Below the pieces are notes generated by a model. The model made no database searches and was not told the origin of the DNA. It saw only the letters and a program-made list of their open reading frames with translations. Shown here piece after piece: positions 54,487-64,000 of a stretch of DNA of 64,000 bases; the stretch's first letter is position 1, and each line of letters starts with the position of its first letter. The stretch comes from Heloderma charlesbogerti (Eukaryota; Chordata; Lepidosauria; Squamata; Helodermatidae), in the NCBI GenBank assembly GCA_026122225.1, contig JANEZZ010001497.1:868001-932000 (forward strand). The letters run 5' to 3'. The translations under genes were made by a program, and so were the position numbers.

Positions 54487-54756
54487 AAGAGTTCAAATGT
54501 GGAAAATACAGCATCTCAGGAGGGAATGGATTTGCTAGAATCAAATGATTCAAGCTTAATATAACAGTGTATCAAATAATGTATATATGAGAGACATGGG
54601 CACCAGTTTTCTCTAGTCATGATGAGATTCAGTTTGTTTGGCAGCCTATTATGCAGGCTGGCACAAGAGCCTAGCAAGGTTCAGAAAGGCGCAAGATGCC
54701 AGAATAAAGTGCAGATGGAAAAGGGCAAAGACCTTTGGGGCCAAAATGCATCTAAT

Positions 54757-54899
54757 ACAGGGGTAAGCAACCTGCTGCCCTCCAGTTCTTCTGGACTACA
54801 CCTCCCAGAATTCCTGACCATTGACCATGATGGCTGAGGATGATGGGAGTTCTAGTCCAAAACATCTGGATGACACAAGGTTGGGAAAGGCTGATCTAA
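54757..54899. repeat. Foldback repeat with ACTACAnCTCCCA arms
   Basis: CTGGACTACACCTCCCAGAA (54791-54810) pairs with GGGAGTTCTAGTCCA (about 54845-54859). CAGGGGTAAGC and AAGGCTGATC form possible ends. It is probably an old widespread MITE. The left arm closely resembles the ZNF143/SBS motif ACTACAANTCCCAGAATGC. Confidence 0.6.
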
Positions 54900-55059
54900 C
54901 AAGAACAACATAAGTGACATTGAGTCCGTATTTTTCTAATATTCATGACAACATAAATTGAAGCAAAACACACACACATTAAAATACCATATATAAAGTT
55001 TAAAATCACAAAGACAATATACACAAACAACATATATCTTAACACAACTTTGAAAAGTC

Positions 55060-55314
55060 AGTCATAACTAAAGACAAATCCAGGACCCATTAAAGCCCAC
55101 CCTTTGCTGCAAAGTGCCTGGGAAAAGACAAAGGTCTGCACCTGGAGCCCAAAAGATAACAACCTTGGCATCATCAGGCAGACCTCATAAGGGAGCTCAT
55201 TCTGCAGATATGGGGGGGGCGGTATCATGCTCTGCCTTGTTGCCACCTTCTAAACTTCCCTTGGAGGAGGCACCCAGAGGAGGGCCTTAGATGCTGAATG
55301 TAGAGTACGGGTAG
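55060..55314 (-). mobile_element. L2-like LINE 3' region
   Basis: It shares AGGCAGACCTCATAAGGGAG and GGAGGGCCTTAGATGCTGAA with the tail at 36677-36850, in the same orientation. The foldback element at 55315 cuts it. Confidence 0.6.
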
Positions 55315-55831
55315 TAGGGGTGCACGAAAGCCACTTACCTGGTCTCGCAGCTTGCTTCGCAGTGGGGGGGAGGCGCTTCGCTGCTCCCCCCGAAGTTCAG
55401 GCCGGGGAGGAGGCTTCCCTCCTCGCCCGGCTGAAATTCAGGCCGGGGGGGAGGCTTCCCGCCTCGCCCGGCCGAAATTCAGGCCGGGGAGGAGGCGCCT
55501 CGCCTCGCCCGGCCACGAAATAAAAAGATAAAAAAACAAAACAAAACGCCCCCGTGATAGGCTACGTGACGATTAACGTAGCCTACCACGGCTAGATCTG
55601 TAAAGTCAGCCGTGATAGGCTACGTTAATCATCACGTAGCCTATCACAGGTGACTTTAAAAAAACAAACAAACCGCGTACACAAATGGCGGCCCCCATAG
55701 GTAAGTGTCTTGTTTTGCGTGACTTTCGCAGGGTGGGGGGGGTGGCTTCGTTCCGCCATGGATTTTGGGGGGTCAAATACACTGACATTTGGCCTCACTG
55801 AGATCCGTCGCAGAATTCTCTGACATCCCTA
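55315..55831 (+). mobile_element. hAT-like foldback element, A-left / B-right
   Basis: It starts TAGGGGTGCACGAAAGCCAC and ends CGCAGAATTCTCTGACAT-CCCTA. Only two ATAGGCTACG stems; the interior jumps from a GGCGGCCCCCATAG arm to AGGTAAGTGTC. The flanks ACGGGTAG / AGTATTTA do not match. Confidence 0.85.
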
Positions 55832-55990
55832 AGTATTTATTTATTTATTTATTTTATTTTATTTTATTTATTTCATTTCTATACCGCCCAATAGCCGAAG
55901 CTCTCTGGGCGGTTCACAAAAACTAAAACCAAACAACACACAATAAAACAGTTTAAAAAATATAGAACATTAAAACTGTCAAAATTTCTC
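55832..55990 (-). mobile_element. L2-like LINE 3' tail with (TTTA)n
   Basis: A TTTATTTATTTATT run is followed by ATACCGCCCAATAGCCGAAG and CTGGGCGGTTCAC, the conserved tail of the L2-like family read from the minus strand. Confidence 0.7.
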
Positions 55991-56090
55991 CCCCAACCCT
56001 ACCAAACTCAAACTGCTGCTGAAGAGAACATCTGAAGATCTGATTAAAATGTTCAACAGATATTGAGGGGTAACAGCCCTATATATAATC

Positions 56091-56972
56091 TAGGGATGTA
56101 CGAAAGTCACTTACATTTCCGTGGATTATATTCATGGGGGGGGAGGCGATCCGGTCCTCCCTCCCAGAATCCTCGACGGCCAGCTGTGCTCCGCGGTGGC
56201 TCCGCGGAGCAGCTGGCCAGGCCCAGGCCAGAGCCGTCTGCAGCCGGATTTCTGGCTGCGAAGGGCTCTGGGTAAAAACACAAACAAACAAAAACGCGTA
56301 CACAAATGGCAGTGGCTATGGCCGCCGCCATTTGCGTTCCTTATTTTTCGCCGTCTTAGTCTACGTAAATATTTATGTAGACTATTACAGGGAAAATAAA
56401 GGGGAACACAAATAGCGTAGCGGGCACTATTTGCGTCCCTTTTTGATTCGCCGTTTTAGCCTACGTAAAATGGCAAATCAAAAAGGGACACAAATAGCGC
56501 CCACTATGCTATTTGCTTTCCTCTTTATTTTTGCCATAATAGTCTACATAAATATTTACGTAGTCTAAGATGGTGAAAAATAAGGAATGCAAATGGCAGT
56601 GGCTGTAGCTGCTGCCATTTGCGTACGTGTTTTTTTTTATTAACCCAGCCATGATAGGCTATGTCAGTCTTTATGTAGCCTATCCCATCTCTGTAAAAAA
56701 ACCCAAAAAACCCCAAAATGACAAGACTGTAAATGGCGGCGGTGGCAGCCGGTCAGAAGACCAGCTGCCGCAGCCACCGCCACAGCCGCCGCAGCCGCAT
56801 CAACAGCCAGACCCGCCACCACCCAGAACATCCGCCCCAGGTAAGTCTTGTCCTGGGGGGGATCCACGGGGGGGGGCAGGGGGGCAGGCCATTCCGCCAC
56901 AGATTTCGGGGGGCCGAATGCACTGGCATTCGGCCTCACTGAGATCTGTGGCGGAATTCTCTGACATCCCTA
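56091..56972 (+). mobile_element. hAT-like foldback element, complete, perfect TSD
   Basis: The perfect duplication is ATATAATC (56083-56090 and 56973-56980). A-left / B-right, 882 bp. Internal order: CTGGCTGCGAAGGGCTCTGG arm, GCAAATGGC stem, GTCTTAGTCTACGTAAATAT stem, AAATAGCG stem, TTTTAGCCTACGTAAA stem, then the GCCGCCGC module with CCAGGTAAGTCTTGTCC. Confidence 0.94.
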
Positions 56973-57049
56973 ATATAATCTGATCCCTGCCATTGAGGAA
57001 GGCAATCCCTCTCCTCCTCCTCATGTCCTGTGCAAAGTTATGTCAGATG

Positions 57050-57792
57050 TAGGGATGTCAGAGAATTCCATGACAGATCTCGATGAGGCCGAATGCCAGT
57101 GCATTCGGCCCCCCCCAAACATTAGTGGAACAAAGCCCCTGCCCCCCCAACCCATGAAAGGCATGCAGGAGGAAGTGCCTGCCGCCCCCGCCCCCACCCC
57201 ATGAAAGGTGTGCAAAACGGAGCACTTACCTGCTCCCGTCCGCACTGCTTTGCGAATGGCAGCCGTCCTGCAGCCGCCATTTGCTTCTTCCTCTTCAGCC
57301 GTGATAGGCTACATAAATACTTTTTATTTGCTATTTGCATCCCTGTTCTTTCCATGATAGATACTCTTTCCATGATAGATTCCATGATAAATACTTACGT
57401 AGCCTATCATGGCAAGGGGAAGAAAACCCCAGCGTATGCAAATGGCGGTGACTACTGCCATTTACGTATGCTGGGGTTTTCCCCCTGCCGTGATAGGCTA
57501 CGTAAATATTTACATAGCCTACCATGGCTCACAATAGGGATGCAAATAGTGGCGGCTACCACATTTGTCATTTGCGTCCCTGCAGGGCTGCCCCGAAGCT
57601 GGATGTCCGGCTGCGGGCGGCCGGAGCCGGCTGGTGGCTCCGCAGCTTGGCCGCGGAGCCGGCTGGGCAGGATTCCGGGGGGAGGCATGGAGGGCCTCCC
57701 CCCCGGCAAGGATTCCGGGGGGAGGGAAGGAGCACCTCCCCCCACCTGCAGAGTGCGGCGGAGCCAAGTAAGCGGGGTTTCGTACACCCCTA
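57050..57792 (+). mobile_element. hAT-like foldback element, complete, perfect TSD
   Basis: The perfect duplication is GTCAGATG (57042-57049 and 57793-57800). B-left / A-right (CCAAGTAAGCGGGGTTTCGT-ACACCCCTA). It contains a small duplication of TTCCATGATAGAT units within one stem (57350-57390). Confidence 0.94.
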
Positions 57793-59271
57793 GTCAGATG
57801 TGTTATTTCTCAGTCTTGGTCACTGAATATTTTGTGGCACATCAAAACAATTACCAGAAATAACAAATCTCTCAAAATACTTTATTTTTGCAGCTAATTA
57901 TAATAAACATAATGAACTAAAGAGGCAAGTAAATAAAAAACAAAACAGAATAAGAGCAGGGACCATTCATTTTAACAACGCTTGCATATGAAAACTTCCC
58001 AGCTGATTGTGTCTCCCCCCCATTCTAAACTTGAGTCTCTTTTCTTTCTGTAGAGATACAAAATAATTATCTGAGAAGCTTTGTACAGCATCGATGCCTC
58101 TGAAGATGTTGCTTCATGCTGCCCAGAGAAGATGCACATGGAGAGCACACCTTTGGGCAGAACGGGGAATATCATTTAAAAAAACGACAACTGGTATTGC
58201 TGATTGTGTTAGATTCATTTATCTTTGGCTTCAAGGCAAACAATACATTTTATTGGTACTTATTTCTTGATTAAATTACATGCACACACACTGTTTTATC
58301 AAACTGGGACTAAGCACATCTAAGGTGATAGAAATTTCCCTGCCAATCACTTTGTATGTCGGTCCTTTGACCTATATTGTAGGGGTGAAAGGGGCAATAG
58401 ACGTGTTTTTGCTCATCAGGGCAAAGGCCATTAAGGACCAATGCAGTCGCTTTGCTAAGTTTAAGGATTGCTTGAACTGTATAGATGAACTAAAATGTGT
58501 TTTCAGGCCTAGAAGTTAGAGCAACTGTTTCAAGTCAAAAGTTGTTTGCAACCTAGAATTGCCAGTGTGCAAGGCCAAATATATGTAAGTGTGTACTATT
58601 CCTTCTTATATCTTTGTATTCAGGATATGTAGTGTATGTGTAAATGTGAAATCGTCTTTCTGATTAATAAAAGCAATTTGTACTCCTTCTATCCAGTCTG
58701 ATCATGGCTGAAGACTTTCTAATGCCAGAGACAAGCCGCACCATATAGCCCTAAGCCACACATAGCAGTCGGGGTGTAGGAACCTGCCATAATGCGGAGG
58801 GAGCTTCTTGATTGAGCAACTGTAATTTAATTCCCTTTTGAGTGACATATTGGGCTTCATTTAAGTTCCATTTAAATTAAACAACAATATGAATTGGGCA
58901 ACAATCTAAGTGTCCTTTAAATCATTCCTATTTATCCAGCTTTTCCTGCCTTGGAATAAATCTCCTACAAGGGTACAGGAGTTCCCTTTTTCTTAAAGGG
59001 AGTCGCAAAAATAATTTTTTAAAAATCCACTATTCTAAACCGCAGACTTCCCTTGCTTCTCAAAATGACACCTGTTGGGCTAACAACTTGAAACTTGGTA
59101 TTCATGATCTACCGTATGAGATCTGCAATCCAATCAAAATTGTCACAGGTGCAGCAAGTTCAAATGTGCTGAAGATTGACATATTGGTTCTTTATATTCC
59201 AATCTGTGGCATGTTGTGTCATATATTTCTTTAAAATGTTTGTGAATGCCATTTAAGTTCATTATTCAGGC
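57793..59271. other. Unclassified sequence
   Basis: About 1.5 kb without a recognised repeat. A 79-codon open frame at 58280-58519 has four clustered cysteines (QCSRF..DCLNC..KC) but no defensin spacing or splice context. AATAAA occurs near 58665. Confidence 0.45.
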
Positions 59272-59463
59272 TTAGAATCATAGAATAGTAGGGTTGGAAG
59301 GGGCCTAGAAGACCATCGAGTCCAACCCCCTCCAAGGTAAAGCATTCCCGACAGATCCCTGTCCAGCCTTGTCTTGAATGCCTCCAGTGTGGGAGAGCCC
59401 ACTACCTCCCTAGAGAATTGGCTCCATTTGTCATATTGCTCTAACAGTCAGGAAGTTTTTCCT
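59272..59463 (-). mobile_element. CR1 LINE 3' end
   Basis: The minus strand gives the CR1 C-terminus and 3' UTR, with the tail GAATCATAGAATAGTAGGGT and GGAAGGGGCCTAGAAGACCA. It matches the 3' end at 20200-20425. Confidence 0.85.
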
Positions 59464-59803
59464 TTTTTAAAAAAATATTTTTTATTTTTTGTCTCCCCTT
59501 ACACAACAAATGCTCATTATTATTCTCTAGTTCTTATCTTAGTTGTATGTCGAACATTGAGTTCACAGACATTATCTCATTTCTCAAAAACAGAACGCAA
59601 CAACAAAAAAGAGAACCATCTCAAAGTTCAAAATCCACATGCTTAGATATCTTTTTTCTCTATTTCTTGTACAAATTCTATAAAAGGTTTCCAATCTAAC
59701 ATAAATTTAGTTGTTGATCCTTCTTAAATTATAATAGTAAGTTTTCCATCTCTGCCAGCTCCATCATTTTCATGATCCACTTGCTCACAGTAGGTATTGT
59801 TTC

Positions 59804-60309
59804 TAGGGATGGCGAAGAAATCCACCATAGACTCCAATGAGGCTGGATTCTTTAGAATCTGACCCCTGGAGTCCATGGCAGAATGGACTACCCCCTGCCA
59901 CTCCCTGAAATCCCCCCAGGACGGACCCTACCTGGTGGCGGCTGGTCCAGGTCTGTTGTCTTCGTTTCACATCCATCCGCTGTTGGGCTGCAGAACAAAA
60001 TGGTGTCTGGTGGAGGGGATGCCATTTGTGTCCGCTACACCATTTGCATCCCTGCTCTTTGCTGTGATGGGCTATGTAAATATTTATGTAGGCAATCACA
60101 GCAAAGGGCAGGGACACAAATGGCATCCCTTACACTGGACACAGCCTGGCAGCAGACGGATGTCTGGCTGCGGGTGGCCACAGCCAGTGGCTCCGCGGAC
60201 TTGCCATGGAATGGAACCGGCCAGGGAGGATTCCGGGGGGAGGAATGGATCACCTCCCAGCCCCAGTGGACCCCGGAGCGGAACGGTAAGAGGGGTTCAT
60301 ACACCCCTA
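59804..60309 (+). mobile_element. hAT-like foldback element, perfect TSD, in L1
   Basis: The perfect duplication is ATTGTTTC (59796-59803 and 60310-60317). D-left (TAGGGATGGCGAAGAAATCC) / A-type right (ACGGTAAGAGGGGTTCATAC-ACCCCTA). 506 bp with one ATGGGCTATGTAAATATTT stem and one CAAATGGCAT stem. Confidence 0.95.
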
Positions 60310-60912
60310 ATTGTTTCGTTCTTCCACGTTTGTGCATACAATAACCTTGCAGCCATTGTCATGTAGAGAAAGAGGGTTCCCCCCTTCTATTTTACATGTT
60401 TATCTGTTAGTCCTAATAAAAAAGTTTCTGGCTTTAATTCTATAGTAGCTTTTAATATATTTGAGTTAAAGAATGTATTTATTTCCAAAATGTTTTAGCT
60501 TTTTTACAAGTCCATCATAAATGATAAAACATTCCCTCTTGATCTTCACATTTCCAACTTTTTCCCGAAACACCTTTATACATTTTAGACAATTAATTTA
60601 AATGCTGACATAGACCATCTATACATCATCTTATAAACATTCTCTTTAAGACTTATACATGAAGTAAAATTTAACTCTTTTCCCCACATACTTTCCCAGT
60701 CCTCCACTGTTATATTACGACCAACATTTTGTACCCATTTTGTCATACAATCTTTTCCTTGTTCATCCTCAGTCTCATACGTTAACAGTAATTTATACAG
60801 TTTAGCAATAACACATTCATTATTTGTACACAGTGCTGTTTCAAACTCAGATTCTGTTTGTTCAAATCCACCATTTTTCTCATATATTTTAAACCTTTCT
60901 TTAAGTTGCAAA

Positions 60913-61744
60913 TAGGGATGTACGAAAGTCACTTACCTTTCCGTGGATTATGTTCATGGTGTGGGGGGAGGCGTTCCGTCCCTCCCCCCAGAATCCTCGA
61001 CGGCTGGCTGTGCTCCATGATGGCTCCGCGGAGCAGCCAGCCAGGCCCAGCCCAGGCCAGAGCCATCTGCAGCCAGATTACCAGCCGTGGAGGGCTCTGG
61101 GTTAAAAAACACACAAAAAAACACGTATGCAAATGGCGGCGGCTACTGCCGCCGCCATTTGAGTTCCTTATTTTTGGCTGTCTTAGTGTATGTAAATATT
61201 TACGTAGACTATGATGGCGAAAATAAAGGGGAACGCAAATAGCATAGCAGGGGCTATTTGCGTCCCTTTTTGATTCACCCTTTTAGCCTACGTAGTATTT
61301 ACGTAGGCTAAAATGGAGAATCAAAAAGGGTCGCAAATAGCGCCTGCTATGCTATTTGCATTCTCCTTTATTTTCGCCATCATAGTCTACATAAATATTT
61401 ACGTAGACTAAGATGGCCAAAAATAAGGAATACAAATGGCAGCGGCCGTAGCCGCCGCCATTTGCGTACGCAGGTTTTTTTTTAACCCAGCAGTGATAGG
61501 CTACGCAAATCTTTATGTAGCCTATCACGACACTGTAAAAAAAAACAAACCCCTGACAAGACTGTAAATGGCAGCGGCGGCAGCTGGTCGGAAGACCAGC
61601 CGCTGCCGCTGCTGCCGCCGAAGCCACCACAACCCAGAACATCCACCCCAGGTACGTCTCGTCCCAGGATGGATCTACGGGGGGGCAGGGGGGGCAGGCA
61701 TTCGGCCTCACCGAGATCTGTGGTGGAATTCTCTGACATCCCTA
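60913..61744 (+). mobile_element. hAT-like foldback element in L1, near-perfect TSD
   Basis: The duplication is GTTGCAAA / CTTGCAAA (7 of 8). A-left / B-right, 832 bp, closely related to the copy at 56091. L1 coding and UTR continue on both sides. Confidence 0.93.
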
Positions 61745-62816
61745 CTTGCAAATATGAAAACCTTTGATTTTAACTTATATTCCCCTTGATTTTTGATTTC
61801 CTTTTATTTTAACTTATATTCCCCTTGTGACTGTTCCAGGAAATCATTATATCTTATCCATTTATATGTGTGCTATCAAATTCTCTTCTGTGCATTGCTT
61901 CTTGTGAAGATATCCAACATGGTATTTTTGATAGAACCTTAATTTCTATTTATTCCAAATTCTTACTACAGTCCTTCTTATATAATGGTTATTAAAATCT
62001 ACATTCACTTTTGTTTTATCATCCCACAAAGAACCATGCCACCCATAAGTCAATTTATGTCCTTCTTGTTCTAAAAGTCTTCTATTTTTCAACATCACCC
62101 ATTCTTTCATCCACACCAAGCAGCTGGCAGAGAAATAGGCTTTAAAATCTGGTAATCCCGAGCCACTTCTTTCCTTTGCATCTTGTAAAATTTTTATTTT
62201 AATTCTTGGATTTTTTTGCTTGCCATATAAACTTCGTTATATCTCTCTGCCACTGCTTAAAAGGTAAATCCAATGTAATAATGGGTATCATTTGAAACAA
62301 AAATAACGTTCTAGGTAATACATTAATTTTGATCATTGCAATTCTTCCCAAAACTGATAGTTGTAATTTCCTTCTTTGGGTATTGATGCGATATATGCTT
62401 TTTTCCATGTTTCCAGTATCTCCCCCTTTTCTAAAATACTGTTCATATTTTTCAATGGTTGTAAAATTTCTTCTTCACACTTCTTCTAATCTAATCCTGA
62501 TATTCCACCTGGTCCCAGAGTTTTTCCCAACCCTTATTTTCACAATTGTTTTCTTTTCTTTTTCCTTTCTAAATTTATAGGCCACCCATCTTCCTGGGTT
62601 TATTAGCAAATTCATAATTTCTTTGTTTTACAAAGTTTAATTTATTTGCATGTCCTGAACATTTAACATCAACAATTGTTGTTGGAGTAATTTAATCTGT
62701 CAGAGAACACTTGCCTTTCCCGGTTTTTTCATTAGGGATTCTTTAGGGACACTTGCCTTTCCCGGTTTTTTCTTTAGGGATTCTTCTTTCTCCTTTATCT
62801 GTTTTAGAATATTTTG

Positions 62817-62892
62817 TACCTTCTCTTCTCTTCTCTTCTCTTCTCTTCTCTTCTCTTCTCTTCTCTTCTCTTCTCTTCTCTTCTCTTCTCTT
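62817..62892. repeat. (TTCTC)n microsatellite
   Basis: About 15 units of CTTCT/TTCTC lie within the deleted L1, close to the deletion. It may have grown from a pyrimidine-rich L1 stretch. Confidence 0.9.
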
Positions 62893-64000
62893 TTTTAGTT
62901 TTGTGTGTTTTGTTGTATAAAATAACCTCTCCTATAGGCCTTCCTTGCATCCCATACTGTTCAGATATTTGTTCCCTTGTCCAGATTCAATTCAAAAAAT
63001 TATCTCCATTTCTTTTTAGTGTCATCCACAATACTTTTATTCTGAAATATCATTTCATTCAATCTCCATCTAAAAGTAGTGCTTCTTTTCACATAAGACA
63101 TAGATATAAAGCTATGATTTGAAAATGATCTTGGTAGAACTTGTATTTTGCCAAAATTTGTAGCAAGATCTTTAGTTGTCAAAATCATATCAATCCTTGA
63201 AAAAGATTTATGCCTTTCTGAAAAATATGTATATTCTTTTGAGTTTCCATTTTTATCTCTCCATATATCTACTAAGGCCAAATTGTCCATCAAATCAAAA
63301 AGCACTTTTAAGTAATTTCCCTTGATTACTCTTTATTTTTTTCTCCGATATTTTATCCATTTGAGGTGCAGTCACCCCATTCCAATCTCCCATTAAACCA
63401 ACTGTCAAAAGTTAGATCCACGAGTTTGGAGAAGAGATCCTCATAAAATTCTGCTTTGTGGTCATTAGGTGCAGAAACCCCTAAAATCAACATTGATACA
63501 CCATGTTGATTTCAGTGTAATCAGTGTAATTTTAATTCCCACAAAACAACCTTGTTCATCTGACAATACCAATTCCAGTCCCAAATGTAGCTTAATAAAT
63601 AAAACTACTCCATTTTTCTTTTTTCGGCTTGCAGTTATACACTCTTCACCTATTTTTTATTAATGGAATATTTGGCATCTTCTTTCTTATTATGAGCTTC
63701 TTGTTTTAATTTTTGTAAATAGTAAAATATTTCCTTTCTCTTTTGAGGAGCATTCGCCCCATTAACGTTCCAAGTTAAAAATTTATAAACCATTTTTTAA
63801 AAAAATATAAGATTAAGGTACATTCTTAATTTCCACCTGTTGCACCCTGAGTGGTGTCCTCTTCTTGTCCATCAGGTTATAGGTCTGTGCAATCTTTCCC
63901 AGAAGTTCGAAGGACCTCTCTTGCTTTTTCAACTGAGTTCAACTTAAATCTCTTTTCTCTGTAAGAGAAGACCACATCTTCTGGGAATTCCCATCTAAAC

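Larger units (their letters stand above)
59464..64000 (-). mobile_element. L1-like LINE, internally deleted, minus strand
   Basis: Read from 64000 downward: the ORF1 C-terminus (RFKLNSVEKAREVLR.. at about 63960-63820), then ORF2 starting at ATG 63793 (MVYKFLTWNVNGANAPQKRK) through the endonuclease to about 63000. After a (TTCTC)n tract come a short RT piece (GPGGISGLD-like, ETWKKAYI) and the region INTQRRKLQLSVLGRIAMIK (62408-62199). The C-terminus is at 60930-60590 (VQNVGRNITVEDWESMW). The RT core with its catalytic box is missing between the ETWK and INTQ parts. Two foldback elements interrupt it. It runs out of the window at the right edge. Confidence 0.85.

Noticed and set aside
57201..57863. 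Long plus-strand open frame of 220 codons
   Set aside because: It runs through palindromes and GC-rich modules of a foldback element. Amino-acid composition is biased, both strands are open, and no domain or splice context fits.
58280..58519. 79-codon frame with four clustered cysteines, considered as another defensin
   Set aside because: Cysteine spacing (C-x7-C-x2-C-x6-C) does not match a defensin, there is no leader or acceptor, and no paralogue in the window.
970..61744. Foldback family as satellite or centromeric DNA
   Set aside because: Copies are dispersed, separated by unique sequence, oriented both ways, and flanked by target duplications rather than tandemly arrayed.

Overview
The window reads as a vertebrate nuclear genome, most likely a squamate reptile (lizard or snake). 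It combines BovB/RTE, CR1, L2-like and L1-like LINE remnants, tRNA-derived SINE copies, microsatellites and a small cluster of beta-defensin exons with GT-AG splice sites. No bacterial-style gene organisation is present. Most open frames lie inside repeats and are not genes.

Genes: two beta-defensin loci can be supported, both on the plus strand. Locus A has two candidate leader exons (8914-8971 and 22205-22262). It has two intact 126-nt cysteine exons (22545-22670 and 26360-26485), with a decayed third copy between them (about 24864-24944), and a short last exon (26924-26979). Locus B has a leader exon (45493-45550) almost identical to the one at 8914, a cysteine exon (49624-49759) and a possible third exon (52693-52798). 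The leader/promoter block exists three times: 5943-9365 (plus), 42312-46895 (plus) and an inverted partial copy over 3050-5090. The window is therefore a locally duplicated defensin cluster.

The dominant feature is a very dense family of non-autonomous, hAT-like foldback elements. About 30 complete, nested or broken copies cover roughly 23 kb by my boundaries. Copies begin TAGGGATG and end CATCCCTA, and many are flanked by 8-bp target-site duplications: 12 perfect ones and about 8 with one or two differences. They contain stacks of short palindromes, GC-rich modules, and outward-pointing AGGTAAGT splice-donor consensus sequences near both ends. Almost every complete copy pairs one 'A' end (GTACGAAAGTCACTTACCT after the TIR) with one end of another type, B, C or D. 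Two copies sit in paralogous sequence whose sister copy retains the empty site, which shows that they moved.

Layout: 1-970 CA-rich and unclassified; 970-3090 element plus minus-strand CR1; 3050-9365 head-to-head copies of the defensin promoter block; 9366-14840 unclassified repeats and foldback elements; 14839-18209 a nest of elements with a BovB fragment; 18210-20425 plus-strand CR1; 20426-27200 defensin locus A; 27600-28000 two hairpins; 28227-36676 foldback elements, an ERV integrase scrap and L2; 36677-39545 minus-strand L2; 40010-42310 a nearly readable BovB; 42312-53400 defensin locus B with many insertions; 53400-59270 mixed repeats and unclassified sequence; 59464-64000 a minus-strand L1 with internal deletion and two foldback insertions.
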